This document shows positions 5,262-6,743 of a stretch of 6,743 nt of DNA, in pieces. The position numbers and the translations under genes were made by a program. This DNA is from Chloroflexota bacterium (GTDB taxonomy: Bacteria; Chloroflexota; Dehalococcoidia; SM23-28-2; RBG-16-64-32), in NCBI GenBank assembly GCA_005880075.1, contig VBJT01000090.1:1-6743 (forward strand), written 5' to 3'. Numbering within the stretch: position 1 is the first letter of the stretch; every line of letters begins with the position of its first letter. The notes under the pieces are model-generated. The model saw nothing but the letters and a program-made list of their open reading frames with translations. It was not told the origin of the DNA and did no database searches.

Positions 5262-6056
5262 ATGAATCAGTTCGAACTTTCCGCCGAGTCGCTGGGATTG
5301 ACCGCGGAGGACCTCAACCAGCGCACCTGGCGCGCCGTCCTAGCGGAATTCATCGCGACCATGCTTTTCGTCTTCATCGGGGCGGGCGCCGTCGCTGTGA
5401 TTAGCGGCGCGCTTCCGCTGCCGGCAGCCGCCGGCGGCACGCCTGTATCGGCCGACAAAGCGGCGTCACTCGTGGCCATCGCCCTCGCCCACGGGCTCGC
5501 AATTGCTGTGCTCGTGGCGGCGACGGCGCGAATCTCGGGTGGGCACATCAACCCGGCCGTCACTTTCGCGGCGGTAATTACAGGCCGTATGAAAGCGGGT
5601 CCCGGCGTCCTATACATCGCCGCGCAACTCGCCGGCGCCGTTGTGGGCGCCCTCCTCCTCGACCTCGTGCTTGTGTCGAGCGTAGAAGGCAATCTTGGGG
5701 CCCATGCACTGAACAACAACGCGCTGACGAGCGACCTCGCGGGAGTGCTCGTCGAGATCATCCTGACCTTTGTCCTCGTCTTCACCGTGTTCGCGGTCGC
5801 GATGGATCCCCGCGGGCCGGCGAACCTTGCACCGATAGCGATCGGCCTGGCGGTGCTGATCGACCATTTTGTGGGCGTGCCGCTGACAGGCGCTTCGATG
5901 AACCCGGCGCGGTCGTTCGGTCCAGCGCTCGTCTCCAACTCCTGGGACGACCACTGGGTCTACTGGATCGGCCCGCTCACCGGCGGCGCCCTCGCCGGTC
6001 TGCTCTATCACTTCGTATACCTGAAGCCCGCCGAAGAAGAGACTGCGACCGCCTAG
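5262..6056 (+). CDS. Aquaporin / major intrinsic protein channel
   Basis: 264-residue inner-membrane channel for water or small neutral solutes. Six hydrophobic spans plus two half-helices are visible, with a soluble N-terminus of about 23 residues. First box SGGHINPAVTF (NPA at 97-99), second GASMNPARSFGPA (NPA at 214-216). By counting back from the conserved arginine, the aromatic/arginine filter is H77, H202, A211, R217. Water channels such as E. coli AqpZ have Phe, His, Thr, Arg; plant TIP proteins have His, Ile, Gly, Arg. The filter is therefore mixed, and the absence of the large loop and of the Gly/Phe-type filter argues against a GlpF-like glycerol facilitator. The sequence after the second box is also TIP-like. 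It appears to be a single-gene unit between two hairpins. Confidence 0.95.
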   Translation: MNQFELSAESLGLTAEDLNQRTWRAVLAEFIATMLFVFIGAGAVAVISGALPLPAAAGGTPVSADKAASLVAIALAHGLAIAVLVAATARISGGHINPAVTFAAVITGRMKAGPGVLYIAAQLAGAVVGALLLDLVLVSSVEGNLGAHALNNNALTSDLAGVLVEIILTFVLVFTVFAVAMDPRGPANLAPIAIGLAVLIDHFVGVPLTGASMNPARSFGPALVSNSWDDHWVYWIGPLTGGALAGLLYHFVYLKPAEEETATA

Positions 6057-6062
6057 GGGCTA

Positions 6063-6090
6063 GGGTGGCTGACGCGGTATCGGGCCACCC
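6063..6090 (+). terminator. Terminator-like hairpin after the aquaporin gene
   Basis: GGGTGGC (6063-6069) pairs perfectly with GCCACCC (6084-6090) around a 14-base loop, starting 6 bases after the stop codon. No T-tract follows, as is common for terminators in GC-rich genomes, so its strength is uncertain. Confidence 0.5.
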
Positions 6091-6183
6091 GTGCTAAATC
6101 CAGTAGGCGCCCCATACTTCATTGCATTGATTTGAAGAGCCCCCACTAGGGTCCACTCCTCGTCTGCACATCATCTCCCGTTC

Positions 6184-6198
6184 GCGTAAGCATTACGC
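6184..6198. promoter_or_regulatory. Perfect inverted repeat GCGTAA-GCA-TTACGC
   Basis: Six-base arms around a three-base centre in the noncoding stretch 6057-6305. It could be a dimeric-protein operator or an RNA hairpin. It stands 16 bases before the larger hairpin at 6214-6259. Confidence 0.45.
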
Positions 6199-6213
6199 CG
6201 CCCAGCAAAGTTT

Positions 6214-6259
6214 CCCCGTTAGCCGTGTGTTTTGGCCAGCAGCCAGTACGGTAACGGGG
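6214..6259 (+). ncRNA. Strong long hairpin in the leader of the sensor gene
   Basis: CCCCGTTA (6214-6221) pairs perfectly with TAACGGGG (6252-6259). After a single bulged G, CCGT (6223-6226) pairs with ACGG (6248-6251). Inside, TGGC (6233-6236) pairs with GCCA (6242-6245) around CAGCA. Sixteen Watson-Crick pairs in 46 bases is unlikely to be chance. No T-tract follows. It may be a structured leader, a small RNA or a terminator; no known class is recognised. The rest of 6091-6305 shows nothing I can name. Confidence 0.45.
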
Positions 6260-6305
6260 TAACTGCTACCGGCGTCTCACTATCAGCGACCCCGTATGTA
6301 CAGTC

Positions 6306-6743
6306 ATGTCTTTTTTCAAGCCGCATAGCAGCCACATTACGAAAGCCGGACGCGCGAAGCCGGTGGTGCCAACCTCGCCTACTGATCCGCTGGAGGAGGT
6401 GCGTACACTAAAGCGATGGGTCGCAATCGGCGTCTACACGGCCATCCTCGGCACCGAGCCGTTCTACTTCTTCGTCCTCCATTACAGCTGGCCGCAGCTC
6501 CTGAGCGGCCTGGTCGTGGGCATGATTATTGCCTTTACGGCGATTGAGGGCGCCTTCAACCAGATCTTCAAGCTTCGCAAGCGCAGTGCTTACCCCAACC
6601 GTCTTCTCCAGGAGTTGAGCCAGGCACCCGGCATGACGGCCGCGGCGCAGCGGGCGCTGCCCGTCATCAATGACCTCTTCGGCGTCGGCGCGTCGTTCGT
6701 CGCGCTTAGCCATAAAGACGGCGGTCTGCACGTGCTTGCCGCC
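6306..6743 (+). CDS. Membrane sensor protein, two TM helices then GAF-like start (3' partial)
   Basis: Open frame from ATG 6306 to the window edge, 146 codons with no stop. It encodes a basic N-terminus of about 37 residues, then two hydrophobic stretches, WVAIGVYTAIL...FYFFVLHY (about 38-60) and LLSGLVVGMIIAFTAIEGAF (about 65-84), separated by a very short loop. Then comes a linker with FKLRKR, and the segment from LLQELSQAPGM to INDLFGVGASFVALSHKDGGLHVLAA, which looks like the first helix and first strands of a GAF domain. The expected whole is a sensor histidine kinase, diguanylate cyclase or phosphatase, but the output domain is outside the window. The in-frame stop at 6252 and lack of other upstream starts support ATG 6306. 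No ribosome site is visible. The opposite-strand frame here is a shadow. Confidence 0.75.
   Translation, partial: MSFFKPHSSHITKAGRAKPVVPTSPTDPLEEVRTLKRWVAIGVYTAILGTEPFYFFVLHYSWPQLLSGLVVGMIIAFTAIEGAFNQIFKLRKRSAYPNRLLQELSQAPGMTAAAQRALPVINDLFGVGASFVALSHKDGGLHVLAA

Noticed and set aside
6200..6275. Resemblance to a cyclic-di-GMP (GEMM) riboswitch, from CAGCAAAG and GGTAACGGGGTAAC
   Set aside because: The short strings look alike, but the main pairing here joins CCCCGTTA to TAACGGGG and does not make the two-stem GEMM fold with its conserved receptor. A covariance-model search would settle it.
6408..6731. Minus-strand open frame of 107 codons
   Set aside because: It is antisense to the frame from 6306, which has membrane helices and a GAF-like start; the antisense translation is low-complexity and has no recognisable domain.

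Overview
The window is GC-rich, carries six genes plus one that runs off the right edge, and shows no phage, insertion-sequence, CRISPR, rRNA or tRNA signal. Several genes appear to have a -10 box almost touching the start codon (leaderless or very short leaders). The YchF-like protein keeps its P-loop but has lost the usual switch motifs, a form I associate from memory with Chloroflexota. A Chloroflexota-like bacterium is my best guess, but nothing here proves it.

Left part, minus strand: two tandem paralogous cytochrome P450 genes, P450-B (2741 to 1545) upstream and P450-A (1394 to 186) downstream. Both have a nearly identical promoter layout, TTGACA, 17 or 18 bases, TCTAAT, whose -10 box overlaps the nearest ATG. 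This argues that the true starts are GTG codons slightly downstream, and those starts also align the two proteins residue for residue. The gap between the genes is dense with palindromes: a perfect CRP/FNR-type site, a TetR-type operator-like palindrome and a 13-base repeat containing the -35 box. No ferredoxin or ferredoxin reductase is present, so redox partners must come from elsewhere. Beyond P450-A lies an inverted pair of 30-base palindromic repeats (50-171) that looks like a REPIN or small MITE.

Middle, plus strand, divergent from P450-B: a YchF/OLA1-family NTPase with degenerate switch regions (2832-3908). After it come a small vicinal-oxygen-chelate (VOC) enzyme (3937-4314) with a TATAAT box 6 bases before its GTG, and an XdhC/CoxI-family molybdoenzyme maturation protein (4321-5196). 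The last two are 6 bases apart and probably cotranscribed. The XdhC protein lacks the usual cysteine-glycine motifs of its N-terminal half, and no molybdenum hydroxylase is in view.

Right part, plus strand: an aquaporin (5262-6056) with both NPA boxes and an unusual predicted selectivity filter. A terminator-like hairpin and a 249-base noncoding stretch follow, with two further strong hairpins. The last gene (6306 to the window end) encodes a protein with two predicted membrane helices followed by what looks like the start of a GAF domain, so probably a membrane sensor or signalling enzyme. The genes do not form one obvious pathway. The least explained features are the repeat pair, the inter-P450 regulatory region, the degenerate YchF and the structured leader before the sensor gene.
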